Below are positions 34,902-45,557 of a stretch of 64,000 nt of DNA, piece after piece. Both the position numbers and the translations under genes were made by a program. The notes beneath the pieces are model-generated. The model made no database searches. It was not told the DNA's origin and saw only the letters and a program-made list of their open reading frames with translations. How positions within the stretch are numbered: position 1 is the first letter of the stretch; every line of letters starts with the position of its first letter. Source of the stretch: Panulirus ornatus (taxonomy: Eukaryota > Arthropoda > Malacostraca > Decapoda > Palinuridae); the NCBI RefSeq assembly GCF_036320965.1, contig NC_092226.1:22098002-22162001 (forward strand), given 5' to 3'.

Positions 34902-36182
34902 ATTTATCTATTTATATATTTATTTTGCTTTGTCGCTGTCTCCCGCGTTAGCGAGGTAGCGCAAGGAAACAGACGAAAGAATGGCCCAACCCACCTACAT
35001 ACACATGTATATACATACACGTCCACACACAGCACATATACATACCTATAAATCTCACTGTATACAAATATATACATACACAGACATATACATATATACC
35101 CACGTACATAATTCATAGTCTGCCTTTATTCATTCCCATCGCCACCCCGCCACACATGGAATAACAACACCCTCCCCCCTCATGTGTGCAAGGTAGCACT
35201 AGGAAAAGACAACAAAGGCCCCATTTGTTTACACTCAGTCTCTAGCTGTCATGTAATAATGCACCGAAAGGGTAGTGAGTGGTAGGATGAAGAAGTAAGA
35301 TTATTAGTGAAAGAGAAGAGAGAGGCATTTGGACTATTTTTGCAGGGAAAAAATGCAAATGAGTGGGAGATGTATAAAAGAAAGAGGCAGGAGGTCAAGA
35401 GAAAGGTGCAAGAGGTGAAAAAGAGGGCAAATGAGAGTTGGGGTTAGAGAGTATCATTAAATTGTAGGGAGAATAAAAAGATGTTTTGGAAGGAGGTTAA
35501 TAAAGTGCGTAAGACAAGGGAACAAATGGGAACTTCAGTGAAGGGGGCTAATAGGGAGGTGATAACAAGTAGTGGTGATGTGAGAAGGAGATGGAGTGAG
35601 TATTTTGAAGGTTTGATAAATGTGTTTGATGATAGAGTGTAGGGAGAATAAAAAGATGTTTTGGAAGGAGGTTAATAAAGTGCGTAAGACAAGGGAACAA
35701 ATGGGAACTTCAGTGAAGGGGGCTAATAGGGAGGTGATAACAAGTAGTGGTGATGTGAGAAGGAGATGGAGTGAGTATTTTGAAGGTTTGTTAAATGTGT
35801 TTGATGATAGAGTGGCAGATATAGGGTGTTTTGGTCAAGGTGGTGTGTAAAGTGAGAGGGTTAGGGAAAATGATTTGGTAAACAGAGAAGAGATAGTAAA
35901 AGCTTTGCAGAAGATGAAAGCCGGCAAGGCAGCGGGTTTGGATGATATTGCAGTGGAATTTATTAAAAAAGGGGGTGACTGTATTGTTGACTGGTTGGTA
36001 AGGTTATTTAATGTATGTATGATTCATGGTGAGGTGCCTGAGGATTGGTGGAATGCTTGCATAGTGCCATTGTACAAAGGCAAAGGGGATAAGAGTGAGT
36101 GCTCAAATTACAGAGGTATAAGTTTGTTGAGTATTCCTAGGAAATTATACGGGAGGGTATTGATTGAGAGGGTGAAGGCATG
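34902..36182 (-). mobile_element. 5'-inverted (twin-primed) RTE insertion with 15-bp TSD
   Basis: Exact 15-bp repeats ttgcaaaaactattt flank the insert (34887-34901 and 36183-36197). From the left it begins with an AT-rich tail, then the reverse complement of the type A 3' UTR (to about 35272). It then switches to plus-strand linker/RT sequence from 'gggtagtgagtgg' through NREEIVKALQKM, DDIAVEFIKKGGDC and NYRGISLLSIPRKLYGRVL to KAC at 36182. The two halves therefore point in opposite directions inside one insertion. At the switch, GAAA is common to both parent sequences. The insert splits motif A of the older CR1-like LINE. Confidence 0.92.
35466..35815. repeat. 175-bp tandem duplication in the RTE insert
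   Basis: The units 35466-35640 and 35641-35815 both start 'agggagaataaaaagatg' and end 'gatgatagagtg'. They look nearly identical, so the duplication happened after or during the insertion. Confidence 0.92.
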
Positions 36183-36811
36183 TTGCAAAAACTATTTGAT
36201 AATTTTCCTCATCAAAAGTTACTTGTAAAAATTGCATCACATGGCACTGATGAGGTTATACTTTGGTGGATAGGAAATTAATTGAGTGGCTGTAAACAAA
36301 GAGTTGTGATTAATGGTCAAGCCTCAGAATAGTTAGACATAACAAGTGGAGTACCACAAGGATCAGTCTTGGGGCTAGTTTTCTTTGTCATTTATATTAT
36401 TGATACTGATAATGGGCTGCATTTCAAGATCACAAAATGTGCTGATGATACAAAGTTGAGAAATAAATCTACAAATGAAAATGAACATCGACAGCTTCAA
36501 ACTGACCCAGACAAACTGATGGACTTGTTTTGTAGGTGGGAAACAAATTTTGATATCAATAAGTGCAAAGTCTACGTATTGGTAGCAAAAACAAAAGGGC
36601 AATCTACAGTATGAATCATGTACTGCAGAAGGTGAATGAGGAAAAAGACTTGGGCATGATAATTTACGGTGACCAAAGACCAAGTATGCAGTGCAAAGAG
36701 CAAACAAAATTCCTGGTTTCATATTTACGACCTTCGAATTTAAGTCCACATCCTTACCCTTTACAGTTTATTGGTTTGTTCCCATCCTGATCACCCTACT
36801 TTAAAAAAAGA

Positions 36812-36862
36812 CAAAGGCAGAATGGAGAAAGTCCAGTGTTGAGCTTCCAAGATGATTTCTGG

Positions 36863-36922
<60 letters not shown>

Positions 36923-36973
36923 AGAATGGAAAGAGTGTAGTATTGAGGCACCAAGATGATTCTTGGGCTGAGA
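36812..36973. repeat. (GA)n microsatellite between two short duplicates
   Basis: About 25 GA units (36866-36916) separate two similar segments: 'ggcagaatggagaaagt....gagcttccaagatgatttctgggatgaga' and 'gacagaatggaaagagt....gaggcaccaagatgattcttgggctgaga'. The flanking segments are a 105-bp-period duplication of CR1-like coding sequence. Confidence 0.85.
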
Positions 36974-37354
36974 AACAAATCCTAGAGGAGCAGATTTGAA
37001 TTACTTGAATCTATTTCATTTAGAAAAGAGAAGGTTGAGGTGATATGATACAAGTATTCAATATTATCAACAGATTTGATAACCTTGATGTGTCAAGTTA
37101 CTTAAGATTTGGTTTGTCTTATTTCATTTGCAATAATGAGCCAACATTTTACCTTGAACAAGGCAAAGTACTTTTTCTTCAGTTGGATTGTTAACCTGTA
37201 GATCGATTTTCCAATTAGAGTGGTTGAAAGCAGAACTATGGGTATGTTTAAGAATAGACTTGATAACCATTTTGCCTCAAGTCCACGACATACATTATTT
37301 GTGCTTCTGTAGCCTCATTGACAATTTGCAGGTCATTCTCTCTGAATTACAGTG

Positions 37355-38677
37355 CAACAAATTTTTTCTTTTTTTGTTCCTGGGTAATGTGCTGTTTTCT
37401 AATTTGTTATGTGTAAAAAGTACAGAAAATAGCTATAATTCCCTTGAAACTTTGCTATTGTGATCATGATAGTGATATTTTGAAATTTACCTCTTTTACT
37501 GAACAATTCAGATAGATTCAGTGCTGAGTAGCTGATATAGAACCTTCTAGAAGTTTCCAGTAATATAAATAGTAGCATAAATATAAGGGGCTTAAGCTAA
37601 CCAGTTTAGTTTAGGTATAGCTGCCTAAGTAGATGGCATCTAGAGGCTGCAAGTATCTGGCAGATTCATTTTGCTATGTCTGTGGCCAATTTATCAAAAT
37701 GGCCACGTCATTGGCATCAGCTAAGATGTGTGAAGCCTGCAAGGAATTTTTCGACGTGCCTGTCGGGGATCAAGATAAATCCTGGCCACAGCAGACCGAT
37801 TTCAATGTGGGGATGAACAACGTCAAGTGGGAGCCCCTGGTGAATCCCTGGAAGGTGTTGATGCCACCACTGCACATAAAATTAAGCCTTATGAAGCAAT
37901 TTGTCACAGCTCTACATAAGAAGTGTGCAGCCTTCATGTACCTTCAAGACATCTTCCTTAAACTGTCTGAGGCAAAAGTCAAAACTGGTGACTTCGTCGC
38001 ATCACAGATAAAGAATGTCCTGTAGTGCAAGGAATTCTCCAAGAAGCTAACTAGGAAGGAAAAAGCAGCTTGGTACAGCTTTGTCGCAGTGGTTCTGGGC
38101 TTCCTGAGCAATCACAAGGCCGAAAACTACGTGGAGCTAGTAGAGACTATGTTGAAGAACTGCGACAAAATGGGCTGCAGGATGTCTCACAGAGTCGATA
38201 TCCTTGATGCTCATCTTGATAAATTCAAGAACATGGGAGCCTATTCAGAGGAGCAAGACGAGTACTTCCATCAGGATATACTGGACTTTGAACGCCGCTA
38301 CCAAGGAATGTATGACAAGAACATGATGGGAGATTACGTTTGGGGTCTGATTTATGAAAGTTATTTATTGTACAATCATGAATCTTGAAAAACTACTCAC
38401 TTCTAAATCTTTTGTGATCACTTTTGTTTAACATTAGTGTGAATACATGTTTAGTTTATATGTTGTTAATTTTGATTCACATGGTGTTGTTTTTCTGACT
38501 CTATGTGAATAAAAATGTGCAAATTCACCTGTTGTCCAATTGGAAATAGGCAAATTTCAAAATATGACTGTCCTGGTCAAAAAGCAAAGTTTGAAGGAAA
38601 TAATAGCCTTTTTTTCTGCTTTTTACACAGAAGCAATTAGTAAATAACACTTATTATCCAGGAACAAAAATTGGTAC
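37355..38677 (+). mobile_element. DNA transposon with ~70-bp TIRs, unassigned family
   Basis: Left end 37371-37440 and the reverse complement of right end 38601-38670 share, in order, 'tttttgttcctgg', 'gtaat/ataat', 'gtg.tgtt/gtgttatt', 'ctaatt', 'tgtgtaaaaag', 'cagaaaa' and 'gcta..att', so they form imperfect terminal inverted repeats of about 70 bp. The flanks carry the candidate target duplication acagtg (37349-37354, 38678-38683). The flanking DNA is the CR1-like 3' UTR, and the second UTR copy at about 50670-50690 shows the uninterrupted order, a natural empty site. Inside lies one ORF family (37633-38388). Confidence 0.8.
37633..38388 (+). pseudogene. ORF of unassigned arthropod repeat family, internally deleted
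   Basis: An ATG at 37633 opens a frame of 251 codons interrupted only by TAG at 38023-38025 (codon 131) and ending with TGA at 38386-38388. The N-terminus has two CxxC pairs (Cys14/17, Cys33/36), suggesting a zinc-binding module. The C-terminal half is helical and charged, with blocks such as NNVKWEPLVNPWKVLMPPLHIKL, HRVDILDAHLDKFKNMGAYSEEQ and ILDFERRYQG. I remember closely similar multi-copy uncharacterised arthropod proteins in which a long middle section lies between DQDKSWP and QTDFNVG, so I infer a large in-frame internal deletion here. No DDE or hAT dimerisation motif is visible. Placement between inverted repeats suggests a transposon-encoded protein, function unknown. Confidence 0.7.
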
Positions 38678-38835
38678 ACAGTGTTATCCGTATACTTTCT
38701 AACTTTTACTATAATCTGTGAGCTTCTGATATCTTCCACTATCACAAACAGTCTCAAAAGGCCCCAATGGTTTGTTGCTATTTGAATTTCTTTGTATTTC
38801 TTTGTATTTGTGTAATTATATATTATTTTTATTAT

Positions 38836-39474
38836 TTTGCTTTGTCGCTGTCTCCCGTGTTAGCGAGGTAGCGCAAGGTAACAGACGAAAGAATGGCCCA
38901 ACCCACCCATATACACATGTATATACATACACGTCCACACACGCAAATATACATACCTATACATCTCAATGTACACATATATATACACACACAGACATAT
39001 ACATATATACACATGTACATAATTCATATTGTCTGCCTTTATTTATTCCCATCGCCACCTCGCCACACATGGAATAACAACCCCCTCCCCCCTCATGTGT
39101 GCGATGTAGCACTAGGAAAAGACAACAAAGGCCCCATTCGTTCGCACTCAGTCTCTAGCTGTCATGTAATAATGCACTGAAACCACAGCTCCCTTTCCAC
39201 ATCCAGGCCCCACAGAACTTTACATGGTTTACCCCAGACGCTTCACATGCCCTGGTTCAATCCATTGACAGCACGTCGACCCCAGTATACCACATTGTTC
39301 CAATTCACTCTATTCCTTGCACGCCTTTCACCCTCCTGCATGTTCAGGCCCCGATCACTCAAAATCTTTTTCACTCCAGCTTTCCACCTCCAATTTGGTC
39401 TCCCACTTCTCCTCGTTCCCTCCCAATTGCCTTGTCCCTCAACCCTACTGTACCTAGTAACCTTGCTCTTATTG
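38836..39474 (-). mobile_element. RTE-like LINE 3' part, type A, minus
   Basis: The tail is at the left (ttattattttgctttgtcgctg), followed by the full type A 3' UTR (to about 39240) and the reverse of the ORF end (39250-39420). It then jumps at about 39420 ('cgttccctccc') to the region just before motif E. The jump removes several hundred bp and shares the bases 'ccctcc'. At 39474 the orientation flips. Confidence 0.82.
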
Positions 39475-40010
39475 GGAGGTAAGTTTGAATGGAGTAAAAC
39501 TGGAGGAAGTGAAGTGTTTTAGATATCTGGGAGTGGATTTGGCAGCAGATGGAACCATGGAAGCGGAAGTGAATCATAGGGTAGGGGAGGGGGCGAAAGT
39601 TCTGGGAGCGTTGAAGAATGTGTGGAAGTCGAGAATATTATCTCGGAAAGCAAAAATGGGTATGTTTGAAGGAATAGTGGTTCAAACAATGTTATATGGT
39701 TGCGAGGCATGGGCTATAGATAGAGTTGTGCGGAGGAGGGTGGATATGCTGGAAATGAGATGTTTGAGGACAATATGTGGTGTGAGGGGCCCTGAACATG
39801 CAGGAGGGTGAAAGGCATGCAAGGAATAGAGTGAATTGGAACGATGTGGTATACCGGGGTCGACGTGCTGTCAATGATGTATTGAACCAGGGTATGTGAA
39901 GCGTCTGGGGTAAACCATGGAAAGTTTTGTGGGGCCTGGATGTGGAAAGGGAGCTGCGGTTTCGGTGCATTATACATGACAGCTAGAGACTGTGTGTGAA
40001 CGAATGTGTC
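39475..40010 (+). mobile_element. RTE-like LINE RT end and UTR, plus
   Basis: The segment reads GVKLEEVKCFRYLGVDLAADGTMEAEVNHRVGEG through MLYGCEAWAIDRVVRRRVDMLEMRCLRTICG. An internal deletion at about 39788 then joins it to 'cctgaacatgcaggagg', followed by the ORF end and the 5' part of the 3' UTR up to 'gaacgaatgtg'. It forms the left arm of an inverted repeat with the next element. Confidence 0.8.
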
Positions 40011-41216
40011 CACATCCAGGCCCCATAAAACTCTCCATGGTTTACCCCAGACACTTCACATGCCCTGGTTCAATACATTGACAGCACGTCGACCCCGGTA
40101 TACCACATCGTTCTAATTCACTCTATTCCTTGCATGCCTTTCACCCTCCTGTATATTCAGGCCCCAGTCGCTCAAAATCTTTTTCACTCCATCTTTCCAC
40201 CTCCAGTTTGGTCTCCCATTTCTCCTCATTCCCTCCACCTCTGACACATATATCCTCTTTGTCAATCTTTCCTCACTCATTCTCTCCATGTGACCAAACC
40301 ATTTCAAAACACCCTCTTCTGCTCTCTCAACCACACTTTTTATTACCACACATCTCTCTTACCCTTTCATTACTTACTCGATCAAACCACCTCACACCCC
40401 ATATTGTCCTCAAACATCTCATTTCCAGCACATCCACCCTCCTGCGCACAACTCTATCTATAGTCCACGCCTCACAACCATATAACATTGTTGGAACCAC
40501 TATTCCTTCAAACATACCCATTTTTGCTTTCCAAGATAACGTTCTCGACTTCCACACATTTTTCAATGCTCCCAAAACTTTCGCTACCTCCCCCACCCTA
40601 TGATTCACTTCCGCTTCCGTGGTTCCATCCGCTGCCAAATCCACTCCCAGATATCTAAAGCACTTCACTTCTTCCAGCTTTTCTCCATTCAAACTTCCCT
40701 CCCAATTGACTTGTCCCTCAACCCTACTGTACCTAATAACCTTGCTCTTATTCACATTTACTCTTAGATTTCTTCTATCAGACACTGTACCAAACTCAGT
40801 CACCAGCTTCTGTAGTTTCTCACCCGAATCAGCCACCAGCGCTGTATCATCAGCGAACAACACCTGACACTTCCCAAGCTCTCTCATCCACAATATACTG
40901 CATACTTGCCCCTCTTTCCAAAACTCTTGCATTCACCTCCCCAACAACCCCATTTTTAAACAAATTAAACAACCATGGAGACATCACGAACCCCTGCTGG
41001 AAACCAACATTCACTGAGAATCAATCACTTCCCTCTCTTCCTACACGTACACATGCCTTACATCCTCGATAAAAACTTTTCACTGCTTCTAACAACTTGC
41101 CTCCCACACCATATATTCGTAATACCTTCCACAGAGCATCTCTATCAACTCTATCGTATGCCTTCTCCAGATCCATAAATGCTGCATACAAATCCATTTG
41201 CTTTTCTAAGTATATA
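40011..41216 (-). mobile_element. RTE-like LINE 3' UTR start to motif A, minus
   Basis: The segment starts in the 3' UTR ('ccacatccaggcccc') and reads leftward on the minus strand: ORF end (40349-40113), C-terminal region, motif E (CFRYLGVDLAADGT), VNVNKSKVIRYSR, VLFADDTALVA (motif C, 40850), motif B and AFMDLEKAYDRVDRDALWKVL (41200). A 201-codon open segment (40932-40327) covers motif C to the C-terminal region. Confidence 0.85.
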
Positions 41217-41760
41217 TGGATGAGATATATGGAGAAATTACATTTTAGCTCCAACGAATTTTACAGGATTACTGCTTGCCCGCTCTGAAATGCTTCACAG
41301 GTTTGAGCTAAGGGAGGAGGGCTCATCTTCCACCTCTCTGTTAACCAGAATGAAATCAAAAGCTTTTATTTTCATTAATTCTCTTAGCATCACCCCTCTT
41401 TAACCTTCCTTTTCCATACAGTGTGATGTTGCTGCTCTCTGCATATTCTGAGGATAATATTTTGGCCACTGTTCTTGCGAGCTGTTTGCATGTGTTCCCA
41501 CCCCATAGTTTGAACCAGTGGCATGCATTTGGCTGCTGCTTCTCAGTTTTTGTTTGGAAACAGGCCACTTATGTAGTAGCTTCAATGACAATGCCTTCTT
41601 CTCTTGAACATCTAAATTGTGGAATTCTCTTCCTTCTTTTGTCTTTCTCTCTCCAGTATAACTTTTCTTCCTCTGTGAGCCAGGTCAGCCTCAATTCATT
41701 TCTACTTTCTTTTCATCTTACTTTTTCTTTACCTGAAATAGGCCATAATTAGGGCATGTT
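41217..41760 (+). other. Unassigned, with a possible LINE C-terminal remnant
   Basis: Near 41608-41670 a plus frame reads LNCGILFLLLSF followed by SLQYNFSS; a one-base shift gives W-N-S-L-P-like sequence, the C-terminal signature of Jockey-type LINEs. Nothing else was recognised. Confidence 0.3.
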
Positions 41761-42220
41761 TTGCCTGTGCCATATAAATCACTATTTAAAGAAAAAGGAA
41801 TGACAGACTAACCAGAAAGCAAGAACAGTTATTCAGTATCCTGCCAGGAGAGATAATTAACATGCATGGAGCAACTGAAGACTTAAAAGAACATATGACC
41901 ACTTAAGGATAGGCACTCATAATAACTCCTTCTTTGTCTTTTCCCCTTCGTATAACCTTCCTTCTTTTAAGAGTCAGGTCCTCAAACACCTGCACAGCCA
42001 TAATTAATTTCTCTTTTCCTTTTTTCTTTCACCTAAGATGGCCTGATTTGCCTGTGCCATATCAGCCACTATAAAAGGAAAAAAGATCTGACGGATTAAC
42101 CAGGAAGCCAGAACGATTATTCAATATACTGCCATGAGCAATAATGAACATCCATGGAGTATCTAAAGAAATATTTAAAAGAATACAGGACATGTGGCTG
42201 AAATGATTCCCAGATGAACT
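41690..42220. repeat. Two-copy tandem repeat, period about 287 bp
   Basis: 'ttgcctgtgccat' occurs at 41761 and 42048. Both are followed by 'a.cactat..aa', 'gac.gactaacca.gaa', 'gaac.gttattca.tat.ctgcca', 'aacatNcatggag' and 'cta/ctgaag'. The units are diverged by many small changes. Confidence 0.75.
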
Positions 42221-43009
42221 ATGAATAGATGATTATTTAACCAGGTGGCAGATGAGAAGAATGTCTTATTCATCAGGCAAGATGTGTTAAGCGCTCTGTG
42301 CTAGTACCCTCATTATGGCTAAATCTTGTTGTAAGGACATTGGTAGATTCTTTCTCTCTCTAAGTAGAATTCAAAGAGCATATTGATAAGATAGCATGTA
42401 CCAGCCAAGTAATGAAAGTGTGATAAATGTGACTTTCATAGCAAGAGACAGAAAAATGAAGATGAGGCAAAATTGATGTACTGAAAAATGTAGATAAATC
42501 TGAACCAGTAGTACATGGTCTAGAGACTACAATTTTAACTTCATAGGATATAAAGAGTAGGGAGAAGAATTTGGATGTAGATATAAGCATATTGGATCAG
42601 CAGATAAAGAGACAGTGGTATAGGTAAACCAGGCACCAACAAGGGAAATTACTGACTTGTCTTCCTCACCAGTGCTCAAGTCCTCCTTGTGATGAAAGCT
42701 ACAAGATGTATTAAGGTTTCTTGCTTAACCTAAAAACTGTTTTTTACAACAAGATACTGTAAATGATTTTGATTGAACATTATAAGTAAAGGGTACTCAC
42801 CACATAAATGGTGAGAAAAATGGACATACTCTTTGGCAAAAAGATAAGGGTGCTTATTATATTTTGACTTGAGGAGGAGGCCTTGTTGGCCCCACTATTT
42901 CATTTACATTAGAGTGAGGAAAGAAATCAAAGTCTGGTAGAAATGTTATAAACCAGAATAAACTATTATGTAATTACTAATATCAACACTTCTGAGAGAG
43001 AGAGGGGAG
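42221..43009. other. Quiet stretch
   Basis: I see no gene or repeat family, only AT-rich DNA and a short GA run at 42992-43009. Confidence 0.5.
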
Positions 43010-43627
43010 GGCTTTCTGGTACTTCAGGATTTGAATTTTTTTGCTGATAACCAATTCATCACCTTTCTAGCCTTATGGCAGAGAGCACCATCCCTCAAAA
43101 ATTTATCACACCTGTAAACCTCATAAACAGGAAGCAGATGTTCCTCTAGCACCCTACCCACTGCACCACTAAAGCAAGCCAAAATCATCACACCATCTGG
43201 GTGCTTCACTGTCTTCTCTATGAAATGATAGTAATACCAGCTGGCACCTTTCAGTCTTCTAACCTTTCCCTCCCCTTCCTCAATTGCACACACCTGAAGC
43301 ACCTTTCATTTGAAAACATCACCTTACTCCACTGTAGCTTGCTCCAGTCTTTGTATTGTTTTTGGCAAATGTGAGTCTTACAATTTATTTCCCTTCTAAG
43401 TAGAGATTTGGCAGCTGACTTGAAGGGGGAGGGATGTGAAGATCCTTTTGCAGGCAATACTGAATGGTTCTTTGAGGGAGGTTTTCTAGATGTCTTAAGA
43501 GGTTATATGTAGATCTAGAAGTCTTCCTTGGGTGACAAGGGATAGGTTTTGGTTGTGGAATAATGTTGAGGGAGGCTGCAAGACGTGGAAAGCAATCACC
43601 AGATTGTGTTCTGAGCACTAAGTTCAC
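43010..43627 (-). pseudogene. Tc1-like transposase, frameshifted
   Basis: Three overlapping minus-strand frames line up as one transposase with two frameshifts. 43627-43385 holds the HTH region (SRSTYNLLRHL, PQRTIQYCLQKDL). 43457-43251 holds KTHICQKQYKDWSKLQWSKVMFSNERCFR. 43302-43024 holds ASWYYYHFIEKTVKHPDGVMILACFSG, then HLLPVYEVYRCDKFLRDGALCHKA. These are the ordered landmarks of Tc1/mariner DDE transposases. The first catalytic Asp (normally in FSDE) is Asn here (FSNE); the second Asp is in RDGALCH. The third acidic residue and the terminal repeats were not found. It is inactive and old. Confidence 0.82.
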
Positions 43628-43959
43628 TTAGAAATCAAGTGTACCTACATTTTCTCGCTTCCAGCCAAGAATTCGGCCTTTCTCCTCCTCAGTGGCACAA
43701 GTGAAAGAAATACAGTGCCTAGAAGCAAAATTCCTGAGGTGAATGGTAGCCAGGAGGAATAAAGAAAGAGCATCCTTCCCTAAAGATAGCCTGAGCCACA
43801 CTGGGGTAGGTTGTTAGTGCTCACACCTGATTTCACTGAGAGTGTAATATGCTCATACCTGCAATAAACCTTAACTGTATATCGCCTTTGAAAATATATG
43901 GGATGGACAAGGTGTTTGTGGACACTGTATGCATGTGTATTTATCATACTTGTCTATTA
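43628..43959. other. Spacer between Tc1-like and old RTE relics
   Basis: No recognisable feature. It may include the unresolved 5' end of the Tc1-like element. Confidence 0.4.
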
Positions 43960-44760
43960 TTTCCATGTTAGCAAGGTAACGTTAGGAACAGAAGCAGAAA
44001 GGCCATATTCACTCGCATCCATTCTTTAGCTGTCGTGCCATGCACCAAAACCACAGCTCTCTGTACAAAACCCAGCCCTACAGACCTTTACATGATTTCC
44101 CCTGCTACTTCATATACCTTCTTTCAGGCCAATGACAGCATGTTGACTCCTGTATACCACATCGCTCCATTTCACTTTATCCCATGCCCAACCTTTACCC
44201 TCCTCCGTGTTTAGGCCCTGACCATTCAAAATATTTTTCACCTCATCCTTCCATCACCATTTTGGTCCTCTTCTTTTTCCCTCTATTCCTGATACACATA
44301 TCCTCTCTATGAACCTCTCCTCACTTATTCTATCCATATGTCCACAAGATTTCAGTACACCCTCTTTAGCTTTTTCAACCACACTCCTATTTTTAGCAAA
44401 CCTCTCTTATCCTTTTATCACTTACTCAAGTACACCACATAATGTTCTCAAACATTTCATTTTGTAACACATCCACCATTCACACATTCTCATCAATATC
44501 CCCTGCTTCACAAACATATAACAATGGTGGGACTACCTTACCTTTAAGTATACCCATTTTCACCCTTCCAAATAATGACCTTTCCACACATTCCTCAATG
44601 CCCCACTCATCCACCCTATGACTCTCTTCTGTTTCCATATTCCATTTACTACCATGTCCACTCCCAGATATCTAAAACACTACACTTCCCTTGAATTTTC
44701 AACTTTCAAACTCAGACCCCAAGTAACTTGTACCAATAATTTTGCTTTTATAATATTTCT
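43960..44760 (-). mobile_element. Old RTE relative, 3' part, minus
   Basis: The order matches the young RTE copies read in reverse: 'ttagcaaggtaacg', 'ttagctgtcgtgc', 'gacagcatgttgactcctgtataccacatcg', 'ccctcctccgtgtttaggccctga', 'ttattctatccatatgtcca', 'tctcaaacatttcatttt', 'ccactcccagatatctaaaacac'. Divergence is high, with many indels. No open frame survives. Confidence 0.75.
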
Positions 44761-44774
44761 ATTTTAAGTTATAC

Positions 44775-45440
44775 AGATGAAGAATGTGTGGAAAGAGAGA
44801 GCATTATACTGGAGAGCAAAAATGGGTGTGTTTGAAGGAATAGTAGTTCCAACAATATTATATGGTTGTTAGGCATGAGCTACAGATAGAATTGTGCAGA
44901 GAAGTGTGGATGTCTTGGAATATAATGTTTTAGGACAGTATGTGTGTGAGGTGGTTTGATTAAGTAATGAAAGATTAAGAGAGATCTGTAGAAATAAAGA
45001 GTATGGTTGAGAAAGCAGGTGTGTTGAAATGGTTTGGACATACAGAGAGAATGAATGAGGAAGGTTTACCAAAGGGGGTATACGTGTCAGAAGTGGAGGG
45101 AACAAGGATAAGTGGGAAACCAAATTGGAGATGAAAGGATGAAGTGAAAAAGGTTTTGAGCAATTAGGACCTGAACATGCAGGAGGGTGAAAGGCTTACA
45201 TGAAATAATGCATTGGAACGATTTGGCATACTGGGGTCAACTTGCTGGCAGTGGGCTTAACCAGGGCATAAAAATGTCTGGGGTAAACCATGGAAGAGTC
45301 TGCGGGACCTGGATATGGATAGGGAGCTGTGGTTTCAGTATATTACACGTAAAGCATATGTATGGATATACGCGGATGTGGCCTTTCTTCATCTGTTTCC
45401 TGTCACTACCTCGCTGATGCAGGGGCTGGTTACACTGTTT
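44775..45440 (+). mobile_element. Old RTE relative, RT end and 3' UTR, plus
   Basis: Plus-strand order is 'gaagaatgtgtggaaagagagagcattat', 'gtttgaaggaatagtagttccaacaatattatatgg', 'atgaatgaggaaggtttacc', 'gcaggagggtgaaaggc', 'ctggggtaaaccatgg', 'ctacctcgctgatgcaggggctgg'. Together with 43960-44760 it forms a head-to-head inverted pair. Confidence 0.75.
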
Positions 45441-45526
45441 CCTGTGGGGCAGGATGGTGCTAGAAATGGAGAAAGGTGAGCAAGTACGAATATATACATG
45501 TGAATATATTTATGTACGTGTTGTGC

Positions 45527-45530
<4 letters not shown>

Positions 45531-45557
<27 letters not shown>

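Larger units (their letters stand above)
33745..36450. repeat. 706-bp tandem duplication within the CR1-like LINE
   Basis: Copy 1 runs from 33745 (aacataaaagctgaag) to 34450. Copy 2 runs from 34451 (aacataaaagctaaag) to about 36450, once the 1.3-kb RTE insert (34902-36197, including one TSD) is removed. Both start at the same RT position and end at 'aaaatgtgctgatga'. Copy 1 has more stops; copy 2 keeps a 122-codon open segment (34370-34738). Confidence 0.85.
32995..38828 (+). mobile_element. CR1-like LINE, interrupted by two later insertions
   Basis: Pieces belonging to one LINE are 32995-34886, 36198-37354 and 38678-38828. In order they hold the EEP C-terminus (ALNLLDSALTQ, GSSDYQKVTFEV, 33000-33230), the linker (33340-33740), the RT start (INKTAGPDKFYPRTMKEQ), NYGPISLTSVTGKLMETLI, the motif A region (VIYLDLQKLF, interrupted at 34901), motif B (SGVPQGSVL near 36350), motif C (KCADDTKLRNK at 36435), the C-terminal region (37000-37300) and the 3' UTR. 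That UTR is recognisable because it recurs at 50514-50795. Many stops show it is old. An RTE copy sits inside its RT and a DNA transposon inside its 3' UTR. Confidence 0.75.

Noticed and set aside
36796..36978. Ser-Leu repeat frame
   Set aside because: It is translation of the (GA)n microsatellite.
37633..38388. Host gene for the CxxC protein
   Set aside because: It lies between inverted repeats inside a LINE 3' UTR, contains a stop, and appears internally deleted, so a mobile-element origin is more likely.
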